Assembly: GCF_002964605.1 (NCBI RefSeq)
Contig: NZ_PQDH01000001.1
Location: forward strand, 992,001 to 1,056,000
Direction: 5' to 3'
Source of the DNA: Vallitalea okinawensis
GTDB taxonomy: Bacteria > Bacillota > Clostridia > Lachnospirales > PQDH01
Length of the DNA: 64,000 nucleotides
The notes beneath the pieces were generated by a model. It was given only the letters and a program-made list of their open reading frames with translations. It searched no databases and was not told where the DNA came from. Every line of letters begins with the position of its first letter. Position 1 is the first letter of the stretch. Below, one piece after another: positions 15,736-24,870 of the stretch. The translations under genes were made by a program, and so were the position numbers.

Positions 15736-16635
15736 CTAGTTTCTCATATTACTCTTATTAATTAGATAACTGATAAAAGACTGAGATGCAATGGAGACTG
15801 GGATATTCTTGTGAGTAACAATACCAATTGACCTGCTGACCGGAGCTGGATTCACAGGTATTTCTTTTAAAATCCCTTCTTCCAAGTCATCTTTCACAAA
15901 TTCTCTGATTACAGCTGATATGCCAAGCCCTATTTTTGCAAATTCTATTAAAAACTCCATATTACCTATCTCTATTTCAGCCTCTATTTCAATCTTATTA
16001 TCCAAGAAGTATTTATCTAAATATTGTCTTGTTATATTATCCGGCTCTAAAAGCATAATAGGATATCTTGATAAATTATATATTGATACCACTTGATCCA
16101 ACTCATTATAATATACTTTTTTAGTAACAAAAATATCATGTATTTTCATTAATTCTGTATATTCATATCCACTATGCATGAAAGGAAAACTTACAATCCC
16201 AAAATCTATCTCACCATTATCAAGCATTTCCAATGTATCATTAGTGGTTTTATTGATTACCAATATTTTAATATCAGGAAACTCCTCATGAAAAGATCGT
16301 AAATGAGGAATAAGAAAATACTTGCAAAGTGCATTGCTCACACCAATTCTTATGAGTCCTTTTTCATTATTAATTAGTTTATGAATGATATTTTCACCCT
16401 TTAATAATTCGCTCATAGCATTTTCAACATGATTGAAAAGAATTTCACCTTCTTTTGTAAGAACTACACCTCTTGAACTTCTAATAAAAAGCTTACACCC
16501 CATTTTTTCTTCTAATTTCTTTATAGATTTACTCAAAGCTGGCTGACTAATAAACAAAGCCTCCGCAGCTCTAGATATGTTCTTATGTGTTGCTACTATA
16601 TAAAATATTCTATATAACTCCATTTCCATACTCAT
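15736..16635 (-). CDS. LysR-family transcriptional regulator
   Basis: 299 residues. The N-terminal LysR winged HTH is clear (ELYRIFYIVATHKNISRAAE, then ALFISQPALSKSIKKLEEKM), followed by a periplasmic-binding-like effector domain (about 90-295). The ATG at 16633-16635 has AGGGAG seven nt upstream; an in-frame ATG 15 codons earlier lacks a site. It is divergent from the methyltransferase gene, the classic arrangement for LysR control of a neighbour. Effector unknown. Confidence 0.92.
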   Translation of the reverse strand: MSMEMELYRIFYIVATHKNISRAAEALFISQPALSKSIKKLEEKMGCKLFIRSSRGVVLTKEGEILFNHVENAMSELLKGENIIHKLINNEKGLIRIGVSNALCKYFLIPHLRSFHEEFPDIKILVINKTTNDTLEMLDNGEIDFGIVSFPFMHSGYEYTELMKIHDIFVTKKVYYNELDQVVSIYNLSRYPIMLLEPDNITRQYLDKYFLDNKIEIEAEIEIGNMEFLIEFAKIGLGISAVIREFVKDDLEEGILKEIPVNPAPVSRSIGIVTHKNIPVSIASQSFISYLINKSNMRN

Positions 16636-16742
16636 ACTATAACTCCCTGTTATGACATCTATAACTAATATGTATTTCAATTATATCAACAAAAGTAATA
16701 TAATAGCAATAAGTTTAAATAATTTATGTTGGAGGCAAAGAG

Positions 16743-17498
16743 ATGAAACAAATTGAAAAAAATAGATTCTTTTCTATGGCGGATACTTTTGATAAGATGG
16801 CCCCTAAGCTTGTACCTCAATATGACTTTTTACAAGACGAGTTGTTCAATATTATTGATTATGAAGAAGATGAGTGTATTAATGTAGTCGACCTTGGAGC
16901 TGGTAGTGGTATTCTCATTGAAAAAATTCTGAAACGTTACCCCAATTCTAAATGTTACTGGGTTGACTACTCTCAGCAGTTTCTCGGTGTTGCAAAGAAA
17001 AAATTAAGCCAATATGGTAATCGAGTTGAGTTTATCATATCCTCTTTTGAGGATGATTGGGAGAATAAAATCAAAGATCATGTTCATCTAGTGGTCTCTA
17101 TGTCCGCTATTCATCATCTTACAAATAGAGAAAAAGTTGATTTATATAAAAGGGCATTTACTATACTTCAACCTAATGGTTGGTTTGTTAACATTGATGA
17201 AATGAAAACCTTATATGGTGAAGCCTATAGGAATAGCATGGTATTTTGGTCGGACTATGTGGATCAAAGTAAAAGCAGTATTCCTCCAGCACAATTGAAA
17301 TACTACGACAACTGGACAATTCACTTTAACAATTGGAAACAAAGAAATATTGAGAATATGAATACACCTAAACAAAAAGGGGATGATTTACACGAGAGTT
17401 TCGTAGATCAATTAACCTGGTTGAGAGAATCCGGATTTAAATCAGTTGATGTTTTTGTTAAATATCATTTGTGGTGTATTATTGGAGGACAAAAATAA
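16743..17498 (+). CDS. Class I SAM-dependent methyltransferase
   Basis: 251 residues with a Rossmann-type methyltransferase fold: motif I VVDLGAGSG (49-57), an acidic post-I position in YWVDYSQQF, and the motif III-like region SMSAIHHLTNREK. Translation starts after GGAGG. It is divergent from the LysR gene, so it is the probable regulatory target. Small-molecule methyltransferases of this type are very diverse and the substrate cannot be told. Confidence 0.85.
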   Translation: MKQIEKNRFFSMADTFDKMAPKLVPQYDFLQDELFNIIDYEEDECINVVDLGAGSGILIEKILKRYPNSKCYWVDYSQQFLGVAKKKLSQYGNRVEFIISSFEDDWENKIKDHVHLVVSMSAIHHLTNREKVDLYKRAFTILQPNGWFVNIDEMKTLYGEAYRNSMVFWSDYVDQSKSSIPPAQLKYYDNWTIHFNNWKQRNIENMNTPKQKGDDLHESFVDQLTWLRESGFKSVDVFVKYHLWCIIGGQK

Positions 17499-17501
17499 AA
17501 A

Positions 17502-17541
17502 TCGAACCCACAATCACAGATAACGTGAGGGTGGATTCGAT
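17502..17541 (+). terminator. GAACCCAC hairpin (copy 3), methyltransferase terminator
   Basis: ATCGAACCCAC (17502-17512) pairs with GTGGATTCGAT (17531-17541) with one mismatch, followed by CCTTTATTTTTC. It lies directly after the methyltransferase stop and is related to the hairpins at 9745 and 15461. Confidence 0.65.
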
Positions 17542-17606
17542 CCTTTATTTTTCTAGTACATAAGTGGCTAACACACTACAAAACTGGAATAGAAAAGTAG
17601 GGCTTC

Positions 17607-18068
17607 CTACTCCATAAACACAGCAGTTTCTTTGACTTCTAAACCGCATTTCTCATACAGCATCCTAGCAGCAGGATTATTGGTATACAACCTCACTTTT
17701 ACTGCTCCAGTTTCAGTTTGGAGTTCAAAAGCTTTTTGCATTAACCTATAGGCAACCCCCATTTGCCTAAATTCTGGTGTAGTCCATAGCTCATCAACGT
17801 AAATAACTCCTTTTTTCCATTTACCGATCTTTGGCATGTAGATTAATGAAATCCATCCAATGAATCGCCCTTGATATTCTGCAGCATAGACATAGAAATC
17901 TGGATGACATAGTTCATCTAATACCTCCGTAAAATCAGCATTTTCACTTATCTGTCGCCCTTCTGCTGATCTTTCAACTCCATTAATTCTCCAAGATATC
18001 ATGTCATCAAACTTATGATAATTGTCTTTATTAATTCGTTCTATGGTAACAGATATTTTATTACTCAT
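17607..18068 (-). CDS. GNAT-family N-acetyltransferase
   Basis: 153 residues with the GNAT fold: central beta strands (YVYAAEYQGRFIGWISLIYM), the acetyl-CoA loop region ELWTTPEFRQMGVAYRLMQKA (about 93-113) and the C-terminal TNNPAARMLYEKCGLEVKE, typical of small acetyltransferases resembling aminoglycoside 6'-type and RimI-like enzymes. RBS is GGGGGA. Two truncated copies of its tail lie at 9788 and 15499. Substrate unknown. Confidence 0.9.
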   Translation of the reverse strand: MSNKISVTIERINKDNYHKFDDMISWRINGVERSAEGRQISENADFTEVLDELCHPDFYVYAAEYQGRFIGWISLIYMPKIGKWKKGVIYVDELWTTPEFRQMGVAYRLMQKAFELQTETGAVKVRLYTNNPAARMLYEKCGLEVKETAVFME

Positions 18069-18465
18069 ATCATTTGATTCCCCCGTTGATTATTTTTATT
18101 TAACTCACTAACACCAAATAACTTTTACAATTGGATTCTTCCTTCCTATAAATCATCTTTGAACAACTATATCATTCTTAGTTATCTAATTCAATATTTC
18201 CCACATATGCAATTTAGTTATAATTATTTTTTATTATTTCTAGCTTCGGATATGACCTCTGGGAATCATACAGTTGATGCTGTTCTAGATGAAACAAGAG
18301 AATATTTTGTTAATCTTCAAAATTTATGTTAGATGAATTTGACTATGCTGTAAATAACTATTTTACTAAGCAATAGTATCATATACTTCATACAATAACC
18401 GCTGTAATTTGGCCCCATTACAGAATAAAACAGGACAAATCAATTTAAATTTGTCCTGTTCTATT
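18069..18465. other. Intergenic region with gene scrap and terminator
   Basis: About 400 bp without an intact gene. TTAGTTATAATTATTTTTTAT near 18207 also occurs at about 15668, next to the second GNAT remnant. A plus-strand open stretch at 18255-18332 (MTSGNHTVDAV...QNLC, 25 codons) may be a decayed gene end but has no ribosome binding site. The terminator at 18429-18460 closes the region. Confidence 0.5.
18429..18460. terminator. Terminator of the MATE transporter gene
   Basis: AACAGGACAAAT (18429-18440) and ATTTGTCCTGTT (18449-18460) form a perfect 12-bp stem. On the minus strand it is followed by TTATTC after a T-rich base, directly downstream of the MATE gene stop. Confidence 0.85.
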
Positions 18466-19815
18466 TCATGTATATATTCGCTTCATACTTCCACCTTTAA
18501 TGTTATGTCTAAAGATAATTAACAAAGCAATGACAATCGATATGCCATCTGACAGAGGCACTGCATACCAAATGCCATCAATACCCCAATATTTAGAAAA
18601 TAAAATAACAGTAGGTATTAGAATAACTATTTGCTTCGACAAAGAAATCAGTGTTGCTTGCATAGGTTGCTCAATAGATTGTAAGTAAGCAATTGAAATA
18701 TTAATTATACCTGTAAATGGAATCAGAAGTGAATAAATTTTGAGCCCAATCATACCTTGAATAATGTAATTGGTATTATTATCAATAAATAAGCTAATTA
18801 AATTAGAAGCTTGAAAACGTATCACAATAAATATTAGAGAACCCGTTAAAAATGTCATTATAATGGATTGTAAAACAGTAGCTCTTATGCGCTCTTGATT
18901 ACCTGCACCAAAATTATACCCGATAATTGGTTGTATACCATTTTGAATACCGAATACCGGTATATTAAAGAACGACATCAAACTACCAATTGCACCGATG
19001 GATGCAACAGCACCTACACCACCGTACACCCCTAAATATCTATTTAATACTATTAATGACACACCACTACCCACTGTAACAAAATAAGATGGTAAGCCTA
19101 TTGTAAGTAGTCTTTTAACGATGTCTAATTCCGGTATCAAATACTTTTTTTTCATTATAACATGATGACTTGTACTTAAATAATAACTCGCCAAAATTAA
19201 AAATCCTATCCCCTGTGCAATAATCGTTGCTATCGCAGCACCTCGGACACCCATATCTAAATTTACAATAAATATATAATCTAATGCGATATTTGTAATT
19301 GCTGACACCACCATCGCTATCATTGATAATGTAGCCTTACCTTCTGCTCTTACAGTACAACTTAGTGTAAAAGACAATATCCAAAAGATAACTCCTATAA
19401 AAATATAGGACATGTAATCATAACCAAAGGTTAATACTTCACCAGATGCACCTAGAAGACCTAAAATAGGTTTTAAACTGATATAGCCAAAGACAGACAT
19501 TACACCACCAAATATAATAGTTGTCACAATTGTTGTTGTAAAAACCTTTTGACTTGCTTCTACATCATCTTTACCAAGATTTATAGATATTAAGTTAGCG
19601 CCTCCTCGGCCAATTAGTGCTGATCCTGCAAAAATAACTAGCATAATAGGATAAACTATTGTCAGACCAGCTAATGCATCTGTGCCTACAAACTGACCGA
19701 TAAATATTCTATCTATGATATTATAAAAAGTATTAACCAATATGGCTATCATCGATGGTATAGAAAAACGCAGAATCAATTTTGCTATACGTTCTGTCTC
19801 TAATTTACTATTCAT
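18466..19815 (-). CDS. MATE-family multidrug/Na+ antiporter
   Basis: 449 residues with about 12 membrane segments in two homologous halves. The N-terminal motif PSMIAILVNTFYNIIDRIFIGQ is typical of the DinF/NorM-like MATE branch common in Firmicutes, and the second half repeats the pattern (GLPSYFVTVGSGV). It is preceded by AGGAAAGG. It is divergent from the TetR gene at 20015, the usual arrangement of a repressor and its efflux pump. Substrates are probably cationic drugs or metabolites; not determinable here. Confidence 0.93.
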   Translation of the reverse strand: MNSKLETERIAKLILRFSIPSMIAILVNTFYNIIDRIFIGQFVGTDALAGLTIVYPIMLVIFAGSALIGRGGANLISINLGKDDVEASQKVFTTTIVTTIIFGGVMSVFGYISLKPILGLLGASGEVLTFGYDYMSYIFIGVIFWILSFTLSCTVRAEGKATLSMIAMVVSAITNIALDYIFIVNLDMGVRGAAIATIIAQGIGFLILASYYLSTSHHVIMKKKYLIPELDIVKRLLTIGLPSYFVTVGSGVSLIVLNRYLGVYGGVGAVASIGAIGSLMSFFNIPVFGIQNGIQPIIGYNFGAGNQERIRATVLQSIIMTFLTGSLIFIVIRFQASNLISLFIDNNTNYIIQGMIGLKIYSLLIPFTGIINISIAYLQSIEQPMQATLISLSKQIVILIPTVILFSKYWGIDGIWYAVPLSDGISIVIALLIIFRHNIKGGSMKRIYT

Positions 19816-19913
19816 ATCTGATCCTTTCCTATTACTTTGGCTATACTCAAAGAGTTACCAGTTGTGGTATAGTAAGATATTTTCATAATTTTGTCCTTCC
19901 TTTCAAACTAAAC

Positions 19914-19929
19914 TTACTCACTTGTGTTA
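19914..19929. promoter_or_regulatory. TTACTCACTTGTGTTA site in the MATE/TetR intergenic region
   Basis: This site closely matches TTACTCACTTTTGTT at 22602-22616, upstream of the second SDR gene. Shorter TTACTCA copies lie at 19987, 21591 and 22512. The set may be binding sites for the TetR regulator encoded at 20015. Confidence 0.35.
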
Positions 19930-20014
19930 TTATCACTATTATATTATAATTACCGTATATAGAGATGTAAACACATAAAGAAGAAATTACTCAATCCACG
20001 AAAGGTGTGTAAGT

Positions 20015-20581
20015 ATGTTGAAAAACCAAGTCCACCCAGCTGCAATTCGCTCTAGAAATCTTATAACAGACAGTTTACTAGTTTTAATGAAAAATAGTTC
20101 ATATGAAGAAATAACAGTAAAAGAGATCACAGATCAAGCTGTCCTTACGAGACGAACTTTTTATGCTCATTTTAAGACAAAAGAAGAAGTTATTGATTAT
20201 AAAATTAATGGTTTAAATGGAGAATTGACCTCAATAATATCTAATCACTCCAATAAAGACCATCATGAAATTGCGCTCTTATATTTTGGTTTTTGGGTAG
20301 ATCATATTGACTTACTCATGCAACTGTACGAACACAATTTGATGCAGCTATTATTTAACAATTTTGAAAAAAATATAAGAGATATTCGTTCTTATTTCGG
20401 TTGTACACTTTCCGAACAAGATGAACAGTATGCTGATTATTCTTCAGCATTTTTTACAAGCGTTTTATCAAGTATTCTCAACAGATGGATCGAGACAGGT
20501 GCAAAAGAATCTGCAAAAGAGCTTGTTAAGTTACTAGAGCAAATCACTTACAAGTTTTCATCAAGTTTTAGAGATAGCTAA
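20015..20581 (+). CDS. TetR-family transcriptional regulator
   Basis: 188 residues. The N-terminal TetR HTH (LITDSLLVLMKNSSYEEITV, then KEITDQAVLTRRTFYAHFKT, about 13-52) is followed by an all-helical ligand domain. It is divergent from the MATE pump and convergent with an SDR gene. The start follows GAAAGGTG. It probably represses the pump and perhaps the oxidoreductase genes that share the TTACTCA motif. Ligand unknown. Confidence 0.92.
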   Translation: MLKNQVHPAAIRSRNLITDSLLVLMKNSSYEEITVKEITDQAVLTRRTFYAHFKTKEEVIDYKINGLNGELTSIISNHSNKDHHEIALLYFGFWVDHIDLLMQLYEHNLMQLLFNNFEKNIRDIRSYFGCTLSEQDEQYADYSSAFFTSVLSSILNRWIETGAKESAKELVKLLEQITYKFSSSFRDS

Positions 20582-20604
20582 AGAGGTAGCTTGTGCTACC
20601 TCTT
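20581..20604. terminator. Bidirectional terminator shared by the TetR and SDR gene ends
   Basis: AAGAGGTAGC (20581-20590) pairs with GCTACCTCTT (20595-20604) with a 4-nt loop. The stem overlaps the stop codons of both convergent genes. Confidence 0.8.
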
Positions 20605-21499
20605 AAAATCGATATTTTATACCTAAAATTTTCTCAGAGAAATCCCAAAGTTTTTCAGCTAAACTTTCATCATTTCCTAATCCCTTTATAGATTGAATAC
20701 TCGCTGCCCCCCATATAAAGTACTTAGGTCCAAATAAAGATTTTGGTTTGACATCTTGTTCCGTTGCTGCTCTAAGAAGTGGTAATACACCTACTTCTAC
20801 AGGTGATGCAATCATTTTAGAAAAACCACCACCAATACCAACGGATTGCTGTCTTTCAGTTGCAGTTAAACCAGGGTGAGCAGATACTGATACTGCATTT
20901 ATCCCTGCTTTATCAAATCTTTTTTGAAGCTCTTTCATAAAAAGAACATTAGCTAGTTTACTATCACCATATGATTTACCGCGATTGTACTCTCTTTTAT
21001 GCCAATCAAAATCATCAAAATCTATAACGCCATATCTATATGCACCACTACTAACAGTTACTATTCTAGCGGCATTGGTCATTTTTATAACAGGTAAAAG
21101 AAAACCTGTTAATGCAAAGTGACCTAAATGATTCGTAGCCATATGCATCTCTCTGCCAGTTTTATTATGTCGTAATTTCTCAAGATTAACTACACCTGCA
21201 TTGTTTAATAATATATCTAGTCTATTATATTGCTCTATGAATTTTTTTGAGAACAATTCAATTTTTTTCATATCTAAAAGATCTAATTCAATCACTTCAA
21301 CTTTAGCATTTGGAGTTTCTTTTTTTATTCGAGAAATAGCTTCAAGACCTAGTCTTTTACTTCTACAAGCTATTACAACTGTAGCTTCTTTCCCCGCCAA
21401 AGCTTTAGCACACTCAAAACCAAGCCCTTTATTTCCACCTGTAACAATAGCAACTTTACCACTTAAATCTGGTATATTATTTATTGTCCACTTGCTCAT
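20603..21499 (-). CDS. SDR-family oxidoreductase (retinol dehydrogenase-like)
   Basis: 298 residues. The NAD(P) motif TGGNKGLG lies near the N-terminus, NNAG and NHLGHFAL follow in the middle, and the catalytic SS...YGDSK (Tyr/Lys near 165-170) is intact. The ATG at 21497-21499 has GGAGGTGGAGG upstream; an in-frame earlier ATG lies beyond that site. It belongs to the classical/retinol dehydrogenase-like branch and resembles the second SDR at 22791 in several motifs. Substrate unknown. Confidence 0.9.
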   Translation of the reverse strand: MSKWTINNIPDLSGKVAIVTGGNKGLGFECAKALAGKEATVVIACRSKRLGLEAISRIKKETPNAKVEVIELDLLDMKKIELFSKKFIEQYNRLDILLNNAGVVNLEKLRHNKTGREMHMATNHLGHFALTGFLLPVIKMTNAARIVTVSSGAYRYGVIDFDDFDWHKREYNRGKSYGDSKLANVLFMKELQKRFDKAGINAVSVSAHPGLTATERQQSVGIGGGFSKMIASPVEVGVLPLLRAATEQDVKPKSLFGPKYFIWGAASIQSIKGLGNDESLAEKLWDFSEKILGIKYRF

Positions 21500-21617
21500 A
21501 TAACCTCCACCTCCAAAACATTCACACATGTGCAACTATGACACTAAGTATAGAACTCTATGTGATAAAAGTCAATGAGGTTAATTGAAGTTACTCAAAT
21601 TCTATATTTTTGTGAAA

Positions 21618-22394
21618 CTATGGTATTAACTTTATTATCAACTCATTTACTGTAATATTTGGATGAATATATCTGCCCCAATTTCTTGATGATCCATACT
21701 GAATTGCTTGTTTAGGGCATATTTGTAAACAAGCAGTACATCTCGTACAATTATGGTTCCAATTAGGCTTTGCATGAATCAGATTAATGTTATGTGCAGG
21801 ACAAACTCGCTTACATAAACCACATCCTATACAACTCTCCTCAACTTCAAACTTTTTATCCGAATGCTTTGGAATAACGATGTGACTTAGTGGAGGAGCA
21901 ATCAGACTTGCAAAACTACTGTTGACTGGTTTCTTCAATTTATTATTGACTTCGGAAGCTATCATATTGATCTTATGAGCTGAAGTATCGATTGAAATTA
22001 CCAATTTATCACTAGAAATAGGTGGGTACGATGTTTGATTATTTGATGGCATTGTTATAGTGTATCCTGCATCTACCTTTAATTTTTTTCTTGAAAGAAT
22101 TCTCCTACCTTGGTCATTGGCACCTGCTGCCAAACCGCCACATGTAGCAATCAAGAAAACATATTTGCTTTCAGGTAACTTAACTCTTGATAAAAAATTA
22201 CTCACAAGATTTGGTATTGCTCCAAAGTAAACAGGATATACAATACCTATTCTATCAACCTTTTCTGACCTATAATCTAATACTGTTTCACTTGTTATAC
22301 GAACTAGCTTTGTATCACCAATTCTTTCTCCAATTTGCTTTGATACGTTCAAAGAATTACCTGTTCCAGTAAAATAAAATATTATATTCTGCAT
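21618..22394 (-). CDS. EFR1-type flavodoxin/ferredoxin fusion protein
   Basis: 258 residues. The N-terminal flavodoxin domain has an FMN phosphate loop (FTGTGNSLNVSK, near 8-19). The C-terminal domain carries two 4Fe-4S clusters (CIGCGLCKRVCP and CTRCTACLQICP, about 187-231). Such EFR1 proteins move electrons between soluble carriers in anaerobes. The ATG at 22392-22394 follows GGCGGTG; an in-frame ATG at 22410-22412 is less likely. It sits between two SDR genes, so it may supply or accept electrons in the same oxidative or detoxification process. Exact role unknown. Confidence 0.88.
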   Translation of the reverse strand: MQNIIFYFTGTGNSLNVSKQIGERIGDTKLVRITSETVLDYRSEKVDRIGIVYPVYFGAIPNLVSNFLSRVKLPESKYVFLIATCGGLAAGANDQGRRILSRKKLKVDAGYTITMPSNNQTSYPPISSDKLVISIDTSAHKINMIASEVNNKLKKPVNSSFASLIAPPLSHIVIPKHSDKKFEVEESCIGCGLCKRVCPAHNINLIHAKPNWNHNCTRCTACLQICPKQAIQYGSSRNWGRYIHPNITVNELIIKLIP

Positions 22395-22790
22395 ATAAAC
22401 ACCGCCATTCATAAATATACTGAGTATGACCCTGTTCTCATTCCCAGAAAGAAATATGACTCTAATCTATTGAAAACATTAATAATATCCAACTTCTAAA
22501 ATTATATATAATTACTCATTTATTACACTTTTAAATTTATTATAGTGACACATCATCACAAGCCTTTCAATTGTAAAAACTACAAGTAATTTGATATAAT
22601 GTTACTCACTTTTGTTGCACTTTTAATTGTAGATACGTAAACCTGATTAGTCAATAAATGCATAAGAAGTTACTCGCTATAGCTTATAACGAGTAACTAT
22701 ATCGCTTTATATTTACATATCTGTTGCATACTTAGTATAATAACGTGTATGAGGCATACAACTTTTATAAATAATACGAAGGAGTAGATG
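22395..22790. other. Regulatory gap between the EFR1 and SDR genes
   Basis: About 395 bp without a gene, divergent promoters on both sides. It contains TTACTCA motifs at 22512-22518 and 22602-22608 with T-rich extensions alike in both, and the TTACTCG palindrome at 22669-22697. No RNA gene was recognised. Confidence 0.55.
22669..22697. promoter_or_regulatory. GTTACTCG...CGAGTAAC palindrome upstream of the second SDR gene
   Basis: GTTACTCG (22669-22676) and CGAGTAAC (22690-22697) are perfect inverted repeats, and the inner TATA/TATA also pairs. It lies about 95 bp before the SDR start. Its half-site resembles the TTACTCA motifs around it, so it is a candidate repressor operator. Confidence 0.4.
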
Positions 22791-23720
22791 ATGGAAAAAT
22801 TATGGAGATTTACAGATATCCTTTCTCTAAAAGGAAAAACTATTCTTGTCACAGGCGGCAATAGTGGACTAGGTTATGAGTCAGTTAAAATGCTTGCTTC
22901 GAAACATGCAACTGTCATTTTAGCGAGTCGTTCTTTAGAAAGAGGCGTAAAAGCAAAGGCAAATATTCTAAACGATATCCCGAATGCATCTATAGAAGTT
23001 ATGAGGTTAGATTTAGGAAGTCTACAATCAATTAAGCAGTTTGCTGAAGCATTTAAGTTAAAGTATAAGCAACTGAACATTTTGCTAAACAATGCTGGCA
23101 TTATGAATGCCCCTTACGGTAAAACTTCTGATGGATTTGAACAACAAATAGGCATCAATCATCTTGGACATTATGCCTTAACAGGACATTTATTCGAGGT
23201 CTTAAAGCAAACACCACAGTCGCGTATCGTTAATATCAGTAGTTTAATGCATAAAAAAGGTATAATTGATTTTGATAGTTTTTTATATGAGAATGGCAAG
23301 AGCTATAATCCTCAAGAAGCATATGCCCAGTCAAAACTGGCTAATCTTCTCTTTACTTACTCTCTAAAGAAAAAGGTCAAAGAAGCTCAGTTAAATATTA
23401 AAGTTTTAGCTGCACATCCAGGCGGTGCGAAAACAAGCTTAGGAAGGTATTCTAAAGATACTACATCTCGTAAGCTAATAAAAAAAATCATCTATCCCCT
23501 TCTAATGCAAAGTGCTACTGATGGTGCTATGCCAGGATTACGAGCTGCACTTGACTCTGATGCAAAAAGTGGCATGTATTTGGGACCATCTGGTTTGTTT
23601 GAATCTTCAGGACAACCATATATTTCAAAGGCAGCCCAATCGGCATATGATGATGAAACTGCAGAAAAATTATGGACTATTTCAGAAGAGTTAACTGGTA
23701 TAACATATATTTTTGAGTAG
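22791..23720 (+). CDS. SDR-family oxidoreductase (second copy type)
   Basis: 309 residues. TGGNSGLG dinucleotide loop near 20, NNAGIMN and NHLGHYAL in the middle, catalytic Ser in ISSLMH and Tyr/Lys in YAQSK (about 178-182). The second of two adjacent ATGs (22791) is preferred, six nt after GGAG. It is a paralogue of the SDR at 20603 and lies within the same regulator/pump/EFR1 neighbourhood, downstream of the TTACTCG palindrome. Substrate unknown. Confidence 0.9.
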   Translation: MEKLWRFTDILSLKGKTILVTGGNSGLGYESVKMLASKHATVILASRSLERGVKAKANILNDIPNASIEVMRLDLGSLQSIKQFAEAFKLKYKQLNILLNNAGIMNAPYGKTSDGFEQQIGINHLGHYALTGHLFEVLKQTPQSRIVNISSLMHKKGIIDFDSFLYENGKSYNPQEAYAQSKLANLLFTYSLKKKVKEAQLNIKVLAAHPGGAKTSLGRYSKDTTSRKLIKKIIYPLLMQSATDGAMPGLRAALDSDAKSGMYLGPSGLFESSGQPYISKAAQSAYDDETAEKLWTISEELTGITYIFE

Positions 23721-23809
23721 AAGATATAAAAAGAATTCATAAAGACATATTCTTTTAGTTAGCATTTTCATCACCCACATATATTTTGCATAGAAGTAAG
23801 CATAGAAAA

Positions 23810-23834
23810 AGGCCATCGACATTGTCGACAGCCT
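23810..23834 (-). terminator. Terminator of the BMP-transporter/ADP-ribosylglycohydrolase operon
   Basis: AGGC-CA-TCGAC and GTCGA-CA-GCCT form a stem with a small internal loop. On the minus strand it is followed by TTTTTC, which suits the operon ending at 23888. Confidence 0.75.
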
Positions 23835-23835
23835 G

Positions 23836-23860
23836 ATGCACTCATATCTAATGAGTGCAT
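23836..23860. terminator. Second hairpin between the SDR and ADP-ribosylglycohydrolase genes
   Basis: ATGCACTCAT (23836-23845) and ATGAGTGCAT (23851-23860) form a perfect 10-bp stem with a 5-nt loop, adjacent to the stronger minus-strand terminator. Confidence 0.6.
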
Positions 23861-23887
23861 TTATGAGACTTTATCGAAGCCTCTATA

Positions 23888-24868
23888 TTATTGTAGCAAA
23901 TCCGTTGCAATCTGCTCAAAATCAATTTTGTTGCTCTCTTTTACCTTTTGGACCCAAGTCGGATTGATCTTGTGATAGCCACTAAACGCTCCACATAAGG
24001 CACCGACGATTGACCCATTGGTATCAGCGTCATCACCTATATTAATAGCTGCGATGATTCCTTTTTCAAAATCACCTTTAGCAGCATAAAATATTCCTAA
24101 TGATAGTGGTATAGATTCGTAACTTTTCATCCCCGCACCTATATACTTATATAAGATATATGAAATCTCTTCTAAGGATTTTTCTTGATGCTTATCGACC
24201 AACTGCTTAGCTAATTTAATTCTTGATGATACCGATGGTGCAGGTATATCATAGCCAACTTCTTCGCCTTCTTTTGCTCCTAGATAAGCAGCATCCATTA
24301 CTTGAGAAGGAGTGCTTTTGCCTTCTACTGATAAAGATATTGCCGCTGCAATAGCACATGCAGAAGCGACGCCAGGCTTACTCCCATGGGAGGGTTTTGC
24401 TGATAATATTGCATCTTGTATGGTTTTTTCAACATTACCATGATTGTAGATGCCAATAGGGGCTACTCGCATTGCTCCTCCATTTGTATCGCCAAGTTTA
24501 CCTTTTTCATAATAGTCTCTGCCTTCAATAATTGCTTCTAAGAAATTTCTTGTACTAGGACCTATGACAGTGGATTCCAGCATCTTGTTATCAATAGCCC
24601 ATTCCCTCATTTTATTTATAAATAATTCCTCATCAAATCCATCACCATCAATTAATACCGATGATATGATAAGGGTTTCTTCTGTATCATCTGTTATTTC
24701 ACCCTCGTCCAAGTTGCCATGAGCTACTTGCTCTTCTTTTGGTTTAAGAAATCCCGTAATCTTACCATATACTCTTTTCACCTGATCAGGTGACATAAAT
24801 GAAGCCGGCATTCCCATAGCATCTCCTATGGCTGCTCCAATTAAACACCCGTATGCCCTATCTATCAT
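23888..24868 (-). CDS. ADP-ribosylglycohydrolase-family protein
   Basis: 326 residues, all-helical DraG-like fold. The dinuclear metal site motifs are present: GAAIGDAMGMP (11-21), TDDTE (59-63) and DDADTNGSIVG (279-289). The family hydrolyses N- or O-glycosidic bonds of ADP-ribose to proteins or small molecules. Here it is the last gene of an operon with a nucleoside-type ABC importer and a PfkB sugar kinase, 2 bp after the kinase gene. A role cleaving an imported ribosyl compound rather than reversing protein ADP-ribosylation is therefore plausible. No N-terminal signal peptide. The substrate is an inference. Confidence 0.92.
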   Translation of the reverse strand: MIDRAYGCLIGAAIGDAMGMPASFMSPDQVKRVYGKITGFLKPKEEQVAHGNLDEGEITDDTEETLIISSVLIDGDGFDEELFINKMREWAIDNKMLESTVIGPSTRNFLEAIIEGRDYYEKGKLGDTNGGAMRVAPIGIYNHGNVEKTIQDAILSAKPSHGSKPGVASACAIAAAISLSVEGKSTPSQVMDAAYLGAKEGEEVGYDIPAPSVSSRIKLAKQLVDKHQEKSLEEISYILYKYIGAGMKSYESIPLSLGIFYAAKGDFEKGIIAAINIGDDADTNGSIVGALCGAFSGYHKINPTWVQKVKESNKIDFEQIATDLLQ

Positions 24869-24870
24869 AT

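Noticed and set aside
18255-18332. Possible 25-codon gene (MTSGNHTVDAV...)
   Set aside because: No ribosome binding site, no family recognised, and surrounded by decayed sequence; mentioned only as part of the gap.
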